Under the pieces are notes generated by a model. That model had not been told where the DNA came from and did not search any database. It worked only from the letters and a program-made list of their open reading frames with translations. Shown piece after piece: positions 15,890-23,166 of a DNA stretch of 64,000 nucleotides. Source of the DNA: Kribbella flavida DSM 17836 (GTDB lineage Bacteria > Actinomycetota > Actinomycetes > Propionibacteriales > Kribbellaceae); assembly GCF_000024345.1 (NCBI RefSeq), contig NC_013729.1:7192001-7256000 (forward strand), written 5' to 3'. Position numbers and translations under genes: made by a program. Every line of letters starts with the position of its first letter. The stretch's first letter is position 1.

Positions 15890-16170
15890 GCGATCAGTGT
15901 TGCGACATGATGCGCAATGCCATCGAGGTTGACGACATTCCGGTCTTCTATCGGCCTCGTTTCCGGACCTGGGTGCTGGAGCAGCAGGATGGGCTCAATA
16001 CGCGTTGGCGGCTCGAATACTGCCCCTGGTGCGGCGTCAAGCTGCCGTCTTCGCTGAGCGAGGAGTGGATGACGGAGATGAATCGGCGAGGTTTCGGCCC
16101 TCGTGCCCAGGATGACGACCTTCCAGCTGATCTGCTTGATGATCGATGGTGGAAAGCTCTCGGCCTCTGA
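15886..16170 (+). CDS. Probable immunity protein, DUF6980-like, cysteine-pair protein
   Basis: A 94-residue protein with CC at residues 5-6, CPWCG at 46-50 followed by KLPSSLSEEWMTEMNRRGFG, and a very acidic C-terminus (QDDDLPADLLDD). The CC...CPWCGxKLP pattern is that of the DUF6980 family, and the four cysteines probably bind zinc. It starts at GTG 15886 inside the GTGA overlap with the toxin stop, so translation is coupled. Position directly behind the nuclease domain and an acidic surface suited to a basic RNase argue that it neutralises the toxin. The immunity role is inference; DUF6980 proteins have no function I can cite. Confidence 0.7.
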   Translation: MSDQCCDMMRNAIEVDDIPVFYRPRFRTWVLEQQDGLNTRWRLEYCPWCGVKLPSSLSEEWMTEMNRRGFGPRAQDDDLPADLLDDRWWKALGL

Positions 16171-16186
16171 CCCGTCAGGGTGGTCA

Positions 16187-16644
16187 TCAGCCGCTGCGGT
16201 CGAGCTTCACCAGGTGGGCGAAGGCGACGGAGCGGTCCGGGGAGTGGAACAGGTCCTGGCAGGCGGTGAGGGTGAGGATCGTATTGGTGGGCGTCTGGCC
16301 CGGCTTGCCGGCGATCGCGAAGTTGCTTGGTTTCCCGGGCAGTTGGGTTTGGGGGTAGCGGCCGAGGCCCCGGGCCAACTCGTCCGCGCCGACGCCTTCG
16401 ACGACCGGCTTCTCCCAGGCGGCGCCGAAGCGCGGGATGCGCAGCAAGGTGATCGGCGTACCCGGGAGAGCCCCGCTTCGCCTCGGTCCGGATGCCCACT
16501 CGGCGCGCAGGTCCTGCTCCAGGCGGTCCATCGTGCGGTTCGTGGTATGCCGGTGCCGGAGTACTGCCAGCCGACCCAGCCGAGCAGCCCGACGCCGGCC
16601 ACCAGCAGGACGACGCCGGCACCGCGTACCAGCGCCCGGACCAT
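16187..16644 (-). pseudogene. Broken class E sortase gene
   Basis: The ATG at 16642-16644 opens a signal anchor (MVRALVRGAGVVLLVAGVGL...) typical of actinobacterial class E sortases. The following sortase sequence (ALPGTPITLLRIPRFG, then PGKPSNFAIAG) is in another frame, so a frameshift lies near 16530. After FAIAG the usual HRTTYG with the catalytic histidine and about 60 further residues are missing, and the frame resumes at PTNTILTLTACQDLF, the segment containing the catalytic cysteine. The last residues reach a stop at 16187. Frameshift plus loss of the active-site histidine means no functional enzyme. Confidence 0.8.
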
Positions 16645-16750
16645 GCCGACCAGTATGCAGATCGGCTGCAAAGGCTGTGCACCACGTGTCGATGGACGCC
16701 GGTGGTTGCCGGGGACGACGATGTGGACGGCGATCGTCGAGGAGGATGCC

Positions 16751-17800
16751 GTGAAGGCACTGGTCAAGGCCGAGAGCGAACCGGGGCTGTGGCTGCAGGA
16801 CGTCCCGGAGCCGCGGATCGAGCCCGACGAGGTACTGATCAAGGTCCTGCGGACCGGGCTGTGCGGCACCGACCTGCACATCCAGAGCTGGGACGCCTGG
16901 GCGCAGAAGAACGTGCCGGTCCCGATGGTCACCGGTCACGAGTTCTGCGGCGAGGTGGTCGAGATCGGCGCCGGCGTCCGGGACGTCGCGGTCGGCGACC
17001 TGGTCAGCGGCGAGGGCCACCTGGTCTGCGGCCGCTGCCGCAACTGCCGGGCCGGCCGCCGGCACCTGTGCATCAAGACCCGCGGCCTCGGCGTGCACGT
17101 GCCGGGCGCGTTCGCGGAGTACGTCGCGCTGCCGGCCACCAACGTCTGGGTGCATCGTGACCCGGTCGACCTGGACGTGGCGGCGATCTTCGACCCGTTC
17201 GGCAACGCCGTCCACACCGCGCTGTCGTTCCCGGTTGTCGGCGAGGACGTGCTGATCACCGGCGCCGGACCGATCGGCATCATGGCCGCCGCGGTCGCGC
17301 TGCACGCCGGTGCCCGGAACGTGGTGGTCACCGACCTGTCGGAGTACCGGCTCGACCTGGCCCGCAAGCTCGGCGTCACCCGCGCGGTGAACGTCGGCGA
17401 GCAGTCGATCGCCGACGCCCAGCACGAGCTCGGCATGCGCGAGGGCTTCGACGTCGGGATGGAGATGTCCGGCCAGCCGGCCGCGCTGCGGGACATGCTG
17501 GCGAACATGAACCACGGCGGCAAGATCGCGATGCTGGGGCTGCCCGCCGACGAGATCGCGATCGACTGGAGCACGGTGGTGCTCAACATGCTGACGATCA
17601 AGGGCATCTACGGCCGGGAGATGTTCGAGACCTGGTACTCGATGTCGGTGATGCTGGAACGCGGGCTGGACCTGGCCCCGGTGATCACCCACCGGTTCGG
17701 CTACGCCGACTTCGAGCAGGCCTTCGACACCGCGCGGCACGGGCAGTGCGGCAAGGTGATCCTGGACTGGACCAACGCGACGTACGAGGAGAGCAACTGA
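16751..17800 (+). CDS. tdh: L-threonine 3-dehydrogenase
   Basis: This enzyme oxidises L-threonine to 2-amino-3-oxobutyrate with NAD+. It is a 349-residue zinc-containing medium-chain dehydrogenase. Catalytic zinc ligands are C38 (GLCGTD) and H63-E64 (TGHEFCGE); structural zinc cysteines are C93, C96, C99 and C107; the Rossmann motif is GAGPIGIMAAAVA. The GTG at 16751 follows GGAGGA by four bases; the longer frame upstream overlaps the sortase remnant. The stop overlaps the kbl start by one base, and the kbl product takes the unstable tdh product directly, which supports the assignment. Confidence 0.95.
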   Translation: MKALVKAESEPGLWLQDVPEPRIEPDEVLIKVLRTGLCGTDLHIQSWDAWAQKNVPVPMVTGHEFCGEVVEIGAGVRDVAVGDLVSGEGHLVCGRCRNCRAGRRHLCIKTRGLGVHVPGAFAEYVALPATNVWVHRDPVDLDVAAIFDPFGNAVHTALSFPVVGEDVLITGAGPIGIMAAAVALHAGARNVVVTDLSEYRLDLARKLGVTRAVNVGEQSIADAQHELGMREGFDVGMEMSGQPAALRDMLANMNHGGKIAMLGLPADEIAIDWSTVVLNMLTIKGIYGREMFETWYSMSVMLERGLDLAPVITHRFGYADFEQAFDTARHGQCGKVILDWTNATYEESN

Positions 17801-18981
17801 TGTTCGGTCGGATGCGGGACGACCTGGTCGGCACCATCGGCGAGATCCGGGACGCCGGGCTGTACAAGTCCGAGCGGGTGATCAGCTCGCCGCAGAACGC
17901 GGCCATCTCGGTGGCCTCGGGCCAGGAGGTGCTCAACTTCTGCGCCAACAACTACCTCGGTCTGGCCGACCACCCCGAGGTGATCGCGGCGGCCCGGGAC
18001 GCGCTCGACCGGTGGGGCTTCGGGATGGCCTCGGTGCGCTTCATCTGCGGCACCCAGCAGATCCACAAGGACCTCGAGAGTGCGCTGAGCAGCTTCCTCG
18101 GCACCAACGACACGATCCTGTACAGCTCCTGCTTCGACGCCAACGGCGGGTTGTTCGAGACCCTGCTCGGCGCCGAGGACGCGGTCATCTCCGACGAGCT
18201 GAACCACGCCAGCATCATCGACGGGATCCGGCTGTCGAAGGCGAAGCGGTACCGGTACAAGAACCGCGACCTGGCCGATCTGGAGGCACAGCTCAAGGAC
18301 GCCGCCGACGCGCGGTACCGGCTGATCGCCACCGACGGCGTGTTCTCGATGGACGGCTACGTCGCGCCGCTGGACGAGATCTGCGACCTGGCCGAGACCT
18401 ACGACGCGCTGGTGATGGTGGACGACTCGCACGCGGTCGGCTTCGTCGGCCCGGACGGCGCCGGTACGCCGTCGCTGTTCGGCGTGAAGGACCGCGTCGA
18501 CATCGTCACCGGCACCCTCGGCAAGGCCCTCGGCGGCGCCTCCGGCGGCTACGTCTCCGGCCGCGCCGAGATCGTCGAGCTGCTGCGTCAGCGGTCCCGC
18601 CCGTACCTGTTCTCGAACTCGCTGGCCCCGTCGGTGACGGCCGCCTCGCTGAAGGCCCTGGAGCTGATCGGCGGCTCCAGTGCGCTGCGCGACAAGCTCG
18701 CCGCCAACACCACCCTGTTCCGCTCCAGGATGACCGAGGCCGGCTTCGACGTCCTGCCGGGCGACCACCCGATCTCCCCGGTGATGATCGGCGACGCCGC
18801 CGAGGCCGGCCGCCTGGCCGACAAGTTGCTGGAGCTCGGCATCTACGTGATCGGGTTCTCCTACCCCGTCGTACCGCACGGCAAGGCCCGCATCCGGACC
18901 CAGCTCTCCGCGGCCCACTCCACCGAGGACGTCGAACGCGCCGTCGCCGCCTTCGTCGAGGCCCGCGCCGCCCTCGGCTGA
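17800..18981 (+). CDS. kbl: 2-amino-3-ketobutyrate CoA ligase (glycine C-acetyltransferase)
   Basis: A 393-residue pyridoxal-phosphate enzyme that splits 2-amino-3-oxobutyrate with CoA to glycine and acetyl-CoA, the second step of threonine degradation. It shows the alpha-oxoamine synthase pattern: NFCANNYLGLADHPEV, RFICGTQQIHKDLE, VDDSHAVGFVGPDG and the cofactor lysine K242 in GTLGKALGGASGG. Length matches the family. The ATG at 17800-17802 shares a base with the tdh stop codon, giving translational coupling. Confidence 0.96.
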   Translation: MFGRMRDDLVGTIGEIRDAGLYKSERVISSPQNAAISVASGQEVLNFCANNYLGLADHPEVIAAARDALDRWGFGMASVRFICGTQQIHKDLESALSSFLGTNDTILYSSCFDANGGLFETLLGAEDAVISDELNHASIIDGIRLSKAKRYRYKNRDLADLEAQLKDAADARYRLIATDGVFSMDGYVAPLDEICDLAETYDALVMVDDSHAVGFVGPDGAGTPSLFGVKDRVDIVTGTLGKALGGASGGYVSGRAEIVELLRQRSRPYLFSNSLAPSVTAASLKALELIGGSSALRDKLAANTTLFRSRMTEAGFDVLPGDHPISPVMIGDAAEAGRLADKLLELGIYVIGFSYPVVPHGKARIRTQLSAAHSTEDVERAVAAFVEARAALG

Positions 18982-19030
18982 CCTCCGGGCGGTCCTCGGA
19001 TTTGTCGGCGGGGTCGGGCAAGATGCGGCC

Positions 19031-20119
19031 ATGGTGGGCTTGAGTGCTCGGGCGGTGAACCGGGCGACGGTGGCGCGGCAGCTGTTGCTGGAGCGGGCGG
19101 ACGTCGGGCCGGTCGAGGCGGTCCGGCGGCTGGCCGGGATGCAGGGGCAGGAGCCGAAGCACCCGTACGTCGGGCTGTGGACCCGGCTGTCCTCGTTCAC
19201 CGACGGCGACCTGACCGCGGCGGCCGCAGGGCGCGAGGTGGTTCGGGCCACGCTGTACCGCGGCACGTTGCACCTGGTGACGTCCGACGACTACCTGCGA
19301 TTCCGTACGACGCTGGGCCCGGTGCTGGAGGCCGGGCTGCGGATGCTGAAGGACCGCGCCGAGGGGCTGGAGCCGGCCAAGGTGATCGCGGCGGCGGAGA
19401 AGCTGCTGGCGAAGGAACCGTTGACCTTCACCGAGATCCGGGACGCGCTGCAGCAGCAGTTCCCGGCGGTGAACGACCGGGCGCTCGGTTTCTGCACCCG
19501 GATGATGGTGCCGCTGGTCGTGCATCCGGCCGCGACGCGCTGGGGCTGGACGGCCAACCCGCGGTTCACCCCGGCCGAGCGATGGGTCCGCGGCAGGCTG
19601 CACCCGCACGCCGTGCCGGAGGAACTGGTCGTCCGTTACCTGGAGGCCTTCGGTCCGGCGACGCCGGCGGACTTCCAGACCTGGTCGGGACTGCCGGGGG
19701 CGAAACCGGTCTTCGAAGCGCTCGAGCTGGAACGCTTCGAGGACGAGACCGGCCGCACGCTGTACGACGTACCGGAGGGGCCGCGGCCGGATCCGGAAAC
19801 CCCTGCGCCGGTTCGGTTCCTGCCCGAGTTCGACAACCTGCTGCTCGCGTACGCCCAACGCGAACGGGTGATAGCCGACGCCTATCGACCGGCCGTGTTC
19901 ACGAAAAACCTGCGGGTGAAGGCGACCTACCTCGTCGACGGCACCGTTGCCGGATTGTGGACGGTGGAGAAAAAGCGTGGTGTGGCCACTCTCACCATCG
20001 CCCCGTTCGGCCGCACGCTGAAGCGCACGGCGGCCGAGCTGGAGCGCGAAGGCAGCGGCCTGCTGCACTTCCTGGAGCCCGATGCCACGGCGTACGCGGT
20101 GGTTACGGCCGCCGAGTGA
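19031..20119 (+). CDS. Winged-helix DNA-binding domain protein (HTH_42, AlkZ/YcaQ-like)
   Basis: A 362-residue protein of the HTH_42 superfamily, which includes the DNA glycosylases AlkZ/YcaQ that excise alkylated or crosslinked bases. Typical segments are RRLAGMQGQEPKHPYVGLWTR near residue 40 (a Q-x-Q/D-type catalytic region in the family), LYRGTLHLVTSDDY near 80, and FLPEFDNLLLAY near 275. Actinomycete genomes carry many paralogues of unknown substrate. It starts 49 bp after kbl on the same strand but is probably a separate unit. Family membership is clear; glycosylase activity is inferred. Confidence 0.85.
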   Translation: MVGLSARAVNRATVARQLLLERADVGPVEAVRRLAGMQGQEPKHPYVGLWTRLSSFTDGDLTAAAAGREVVRATLYRGTLHLVTSDDYLRFRTTLGPVLEAGLRMLKDRAEGLEPAKVIAAAEKLLAKEPLTFTEIRDALQQQFPAVNDRALGFCTRMMVPLVVHPAATRWGWTANPRFTPAERWVRGRLHPHAVPEELVVRYLEAFGPATPADFQTWSGLPGAKPVFEALELERFEDETGRTLYDVPEGPRPDPETPAPVRFLPEFDNLLLAYAQRERVIADAYRPAVFTKNLRVKATYLVDGTVAGLWTVEKKRGVATLTIAPFGRTLKRTAAELEREGSGLLHFLEPDATAYAVVTAAE

Positions 20120-20178
20120 GGTTGTTGTCACACGGCGGATGACTGGGTTCGAGCGGCTCGGCCCGGTGGAATAGGCGG

Positions 20179-21003
20179 ATGAGCACAGTCCCCATGATCA
20201 CTCTGGACAACGGTGTCGAGATCCCGCAGCTGGGCCTGGGGGTCTGGCAGGTGGAGAACGGGATCGTCACCGACGTCGTCAAGGCGGCCTTCGACTCCGG
20301 CTACCGGCACGTCGACACCGCCGCCGTGTACGGCAACGAAGAGGGAGTCGGCCGCGCGATCGCCGAGTCCGGCCTGCCCCGCGACGAGCTCTTCATCACC
20401 ACCAAGGTGTGGAACGACGACCAGGGCTACGACTCCACCCTGAAGGCGTTCGGCAAGAGCATCGGCAAGCTCGGCCTGGAGTACGTCGACCTGTACCTGA
20501 TCCACTGGCAGTCGCTGCAGCGGGACAAGTACGTCGACACCTGGAAGGCGATGGAGCAGCTGTACGCCGACAAGCGGGTGCGCGCGATCGGCGTCTCGAA
20601 CTTCCACATCCCGGCGCTGCGGCGGCTCTTCGACGAGACCGACCTGCGCCCGGCGGTGAACCAGATCGAGCTGCACCCGGCGCTGCCGCAGGACGAGCTG
20701 CGCGCCTTCCACGCCGAGAACGACATCGTCACCCAGGCCTGGAGCCCGCTGGCCTCCGGCGAGCTGATCGGCCACCCGGTGCTGAAGCAGCTCGGCGACA
20801 AGCACGGCAAGTCGCCGGCCCAGGTGATGATCCGCTGGCACCTGCAGCTCGGCAACGTGGTGATCCCGAAGTCGAAGACCCCGAGCCGGATCGTGGAGAA
20901 CATCGACGTCTTCGACTTCACCCTGGACAACGAGGACATGGCCGCGATCGCCGACCTGGAGACGGGTCAGCGCACCGGCGGCGACCCCGACGTCTTCGGC
21001 TGA
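20179..21003 (+). CDS. Aldo/keto reductase
   Basis: A 274-residue NADPH-dependent oxidoreductase with a TIM-barrel fold. The catalytic tetrad is visible: D46 (DTAAVYGNE), Y51, K76 (TTKVWN) and H109 (YLIHW). The NADPH-binding end carries VIPKSKTPSRIVENI. It resembles actinobacterial 2,5-diketo-gluconate reductase-type AKR5 enzymes, but the physiological carbonyl substrate cannot be read from sequence. It is convergent with a LysR gene across a large inverted repeat. Confidence 0.92.
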   Translation: MSTVPMITLDNGVEIPQLGLGVWQVENGIVTDVVKAAFDSGYRHVDTAAVYGNEEGVGRAIAESGLPRDELFITTKVWNDDQGYDSTLKAFGKSIGKLGLEYVDLYLIHWQSLQRDKYVDTWKAMEQLYADKRVRAIGVSNFHIPALRRLFDETDLRPAVNQIELHPALPQDELRAFHAENDIVTQAWSPLASGELIGHPVLKQLGDKHGKSPAQVMIRWHLQLGNVVIPKSKTPSRIVENIDVFDFTLDNEDMAAIADLETGQRTGGDPDVFG

Positions 21004-21012
21004 CCGTCTAAC

Positions 21013-21088
21013 GGGACCGTGAACACCTTCCGGGGACCCCGCACACGTTTCAGCGTGGGCGAAGTCCCGGGTTCCTGTTCACGGTCCC
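21013..21088. terminator. Bidirectional inverted repeat between convergent genes
   Basis: GGGACCGTGAACA at 21013-21025 and TGTTCACGGTCCC at 21076-21088 are perfect 13-bp reverse complements; inside them CCGGGGAC/GTCCCGGG and CCCGCACACG/CGTGGGC can pair further. The element covers the last codons of the LysR gene (stop at 21079). Confidence 0.65.
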
Positions 21089-21975
21089 AGCTGCAGGAAG
21101 CGCTGCAGGACAGGTGACCGGTTGTCCGGCGACCATGCCAGGGACAGTTCCCACGGCGGCAGGTCGTCGGACAGCTCGCGGTACACCACCGCCTCGGGAT
21201 CGGTGCGCGGCGTCGGCGCGATGAGCAGTGACACGCCCAGCCCGGCGGCGACCAGCGAGACGATCGTCTGCACGTCGGCGGCGGCCTGGGTGATCGACGG
21301 CGTGAACCCGGCGTCGCGGCAGTAGCCGACGATCCGGTCGTGCACCGCCGGGCCGCTCGGGCGGGTGTAGAAGACGAAGTCCTCGGCGGCCAGTTCCGCC
21401 AGCCGGATCCGGCGCCGGCGCGCCAGCGGATGCTTCGCCGGCAGGACGGCGACCAGCGGGTCGCGGGACACGACGCGCGACGCCAGCCCTTCGGCCGGCT
21501 TCGTGTCGCCCAGCTGCGTCCCGGGCTCCGGCAGCCGGAGCAGGCCGACGTCGATCCGGCCGTCCTTGAGCGCCTCCACCTGCCGCAGCGTCGTCATCGT
21601 CTCCAGGTCGAGCACCACCTGTGGATGGCTGTCCCGGAACGCGCCGAGCAGCTTCGGCAGTACTTCGAACGTCGCCGACTGCACGAACCGCAGCCGCAAC
21701 GTCCCCAGCTCACCGCGTTGCGTTCGCTGGGCATCCCGGACGGCGTCGTCAGCCCGGCGGAGCAGGTCGCGCGCATCCGCCAGCAAGCTCTCGCCGGCCG
21801 CCGTGAGCACGAACCGCTTGCGGATCCGCGCGAACAGCTCGACGCCGAGGTCCCGTTCCAGCGCGGCGATCTGCCGGCTCAGCGACGGCTGGGTCAGGTG
21901 CAGCCGGGTCGCGGCCCGGCCGACGTTCAGTTCCTCCGCCACCACCACGAACGACTGCAACTGCCGAAGTTCCAT
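21079..21975 (-). CDS. LysR-family transcriptional regulator
   Basis: A 298-residue regulator. Residues 1-60 form the winged helix (MELRQLQSFVVVAEELNVGRAATRLHLTQPSLSRQIAALE split over two helices) and 90-295 the periplasmic-binding-type effector domain. The ATG at 21973-21975 is chosen since the family begins MELRQL; the frame's earlier codons are not conserved in kind. It is divergent from a possible small gene at 22074, the most likely autoregulated target region. The effector is unknown. Confidence 0.92.
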   Translation of the reverse strand: MELRQLQSFVVVAEELNVGRAATRLHLTQPSLSRQIAALERDLGVELFARIRKRFVLTAAGESLLADARDLLRRADDAVRDAQRTQRGELGTLRLRFVQSATFEVLPKLLGAFRDSHPQVVLDLETMTTLRQVEALKDGRIDVGLLRLPEPGTQLGDTKPAEGLASRVVSRDPLVAVLPAKHPLARRRRIRLAELAAEDFVFYTRPSGPAVHDRIVGYCRDAGFTPSITQAAADVQTIVSLVAAGLGVSLLIAPTPRTDPEAVVYRELSDDLPPWELSLAWSPDNRSPVLQRFLQLGP

Positions 21976-22073
21976 GGCCCGATCATGCACCACAAGCATG
22001 AAGTATCGCCAGAAGTTTCATTGGACGCATCAACCCGGCCGAACCTACCGTCGAAGGGACGAAAGGAACGACC

Positions 22074-22289
22074 GTGTACTTCTTTCCCATCACCGTCATG
22101 GACAAGGTCCGCCGCGAGAGCCACTCCGCCTGGCCGAACGCTCCCGTCGTACCGCACGAGCAGCCGCGGTCCCGGCGTACGCTGCGCACCCTGATCCGTT
22201 CCCGCCGGCACTCGCCGCGGCACGCCGTGTGCCAAGCTGAGAGCCGTGATCGAAGTGCGCAGGCTGCGGGTACTGCGGGCGCTTGCTGA
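22074..22289 (+). CDS. Possible small protein overlapping the next LysR gene
   Basis: A 71-residue frame starting at GTG 22074 with an AAAGGA ribosome site about seven bases upstream (MYFFPITVMDKVRRESH then SAWPNAPVVPHEQP). The first 35 residues have coding character, while the tail is arginine-rich and overlaps the start of the downstream LysR gene (22246) in another frame. It could be a real short gene divergent from the first LysR gene, or a leader whose translation influences the second. I do not recognise it. Confidence 0.4.
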   Translation: MYFFPITVMDKVRRESHSAWPNAPVVPHEQPRSRRTLRTLIRSRRHSPRHAVCQAESRDRSAQAAGTAGAC

Positions 22290-23166
22290 CCACGGCACCG
22301 TGACGGCGGCCGCCGAGGTCCTGCACCTCACCCCGTCGGCCGTCTCCCAGCAACTGGCCGCCCTCGAGTCCGAGGTCGGCCAGGAACTGCTCGAACGCCG
22401 CGGCCGCCGGGTCGCGATCACCTCCGCCGGCCGTCTGCTGCTCAGCCACGCCGACACCATCCTCACCGAGGTCGAACGCGCCGAGGACGCGATGCGCCTG
22501 CACGCCGACGGCGCCACCGGTGAACTGCGCGTCGCCGCCTTCGCCACCGCCATCAGCCTCCTGGTCGCCCCGTCCCTGGCCCGCCTCCGCGAAACCACCC
22601 CCGGCCTCCGCCTCGTCGTCCGCGACGCCGAGGGCCATCAGGCCGTCACCCAGCTTCTCGACGGCGACGTCGACCTGGCCGTCACCGTCGAGCACCGCGG
22701 TTCCCCCCGCGCCGCCGACGACGACCGCCTCACCCTCACCCCGCTGTACGCCGAACCGTTCGTCGCCGTTCTTCCCCCGGACCACCCCGCGGCCGCCACC
22801 ACCGCCGTCGACCTGGCCACCCTGGCCGCCGACGACTGGGTGATGACGTCGGTCGGCAACCCGATCCGCGACGTCGTCCTGCTCGCCTGCGAACAGGCCG
22901 GCTTCCGCCCCCACATCGCCCACACCTCCGACGACTTCCGCGCCGTCGCCGCCCTGGTCGCCGCCAACGCCGGCGTCTCCCTGATCCCCCGCCTCGCCGT
23001 CCGCGACACCTTCCGCGGCCCCGCCCTGATCCGCCCCGTCCAGCCCCCCACCCCCACCCGCCGAGTCTTCGCCGCCGTCCGCCGAGCCCGCGCCGACCAC
23101 CCCCTGATCACTACCACCCTCAAAACCCTCACCGAAACCGCGGCGCACCTACCGTTGGACAGCTGA
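22246..23166 (+). CDS. LysR-family transcriptional regulator
   Basis: A 306-residue regulator with winged helix MIEVRRLRVLRALADHG plus AEVLHLTPSAVSQQLAALE at residues 1-62 and a type-2 periplasmic-binding effector domain from about 92 to 300. The start is GTG 22246. It overlaps the convergent NB-ARC regulator gene by 18 bp at the 3' ends, so both stop regions are encoded on both strands. No obvious target operon is adjacent. Confidence 0.9.
   Translation: MIEVRRLRVLRALADHGTVTAAAEVLHLTPSAVSQQLAALESEVGQELLERRGRRVAITSAGRLLLSHADTILTEVERAEDAMRLHADGATGELRVAAFATAISLLVAPSLARLRETTPGLRLVVRDAEGHQAVTQLLDGDVDLAVTVEHRGSPRAADDDRLTLTPLYAEPFVAVLPPDHPAAATTAVDLATLAADDWVMTSVGNPIRDVVLLACEQAGFRPHIAHTSDDFRAVAALVAANAGVSLIPRLAVRDTFRGPALIRPVQPPTPTRRVFAAVRRARADHPLITTTLKTLTETAAHLPLDS

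Noticed and set aside
15409..16170. 253-codon plus-strand frame across the toxin and immunity genes
   Set aside because: Only its last 94 codons are real (the immunity gene from GTG 15886); the upstream part is out of frame with the lipoprotein and E3 domain.
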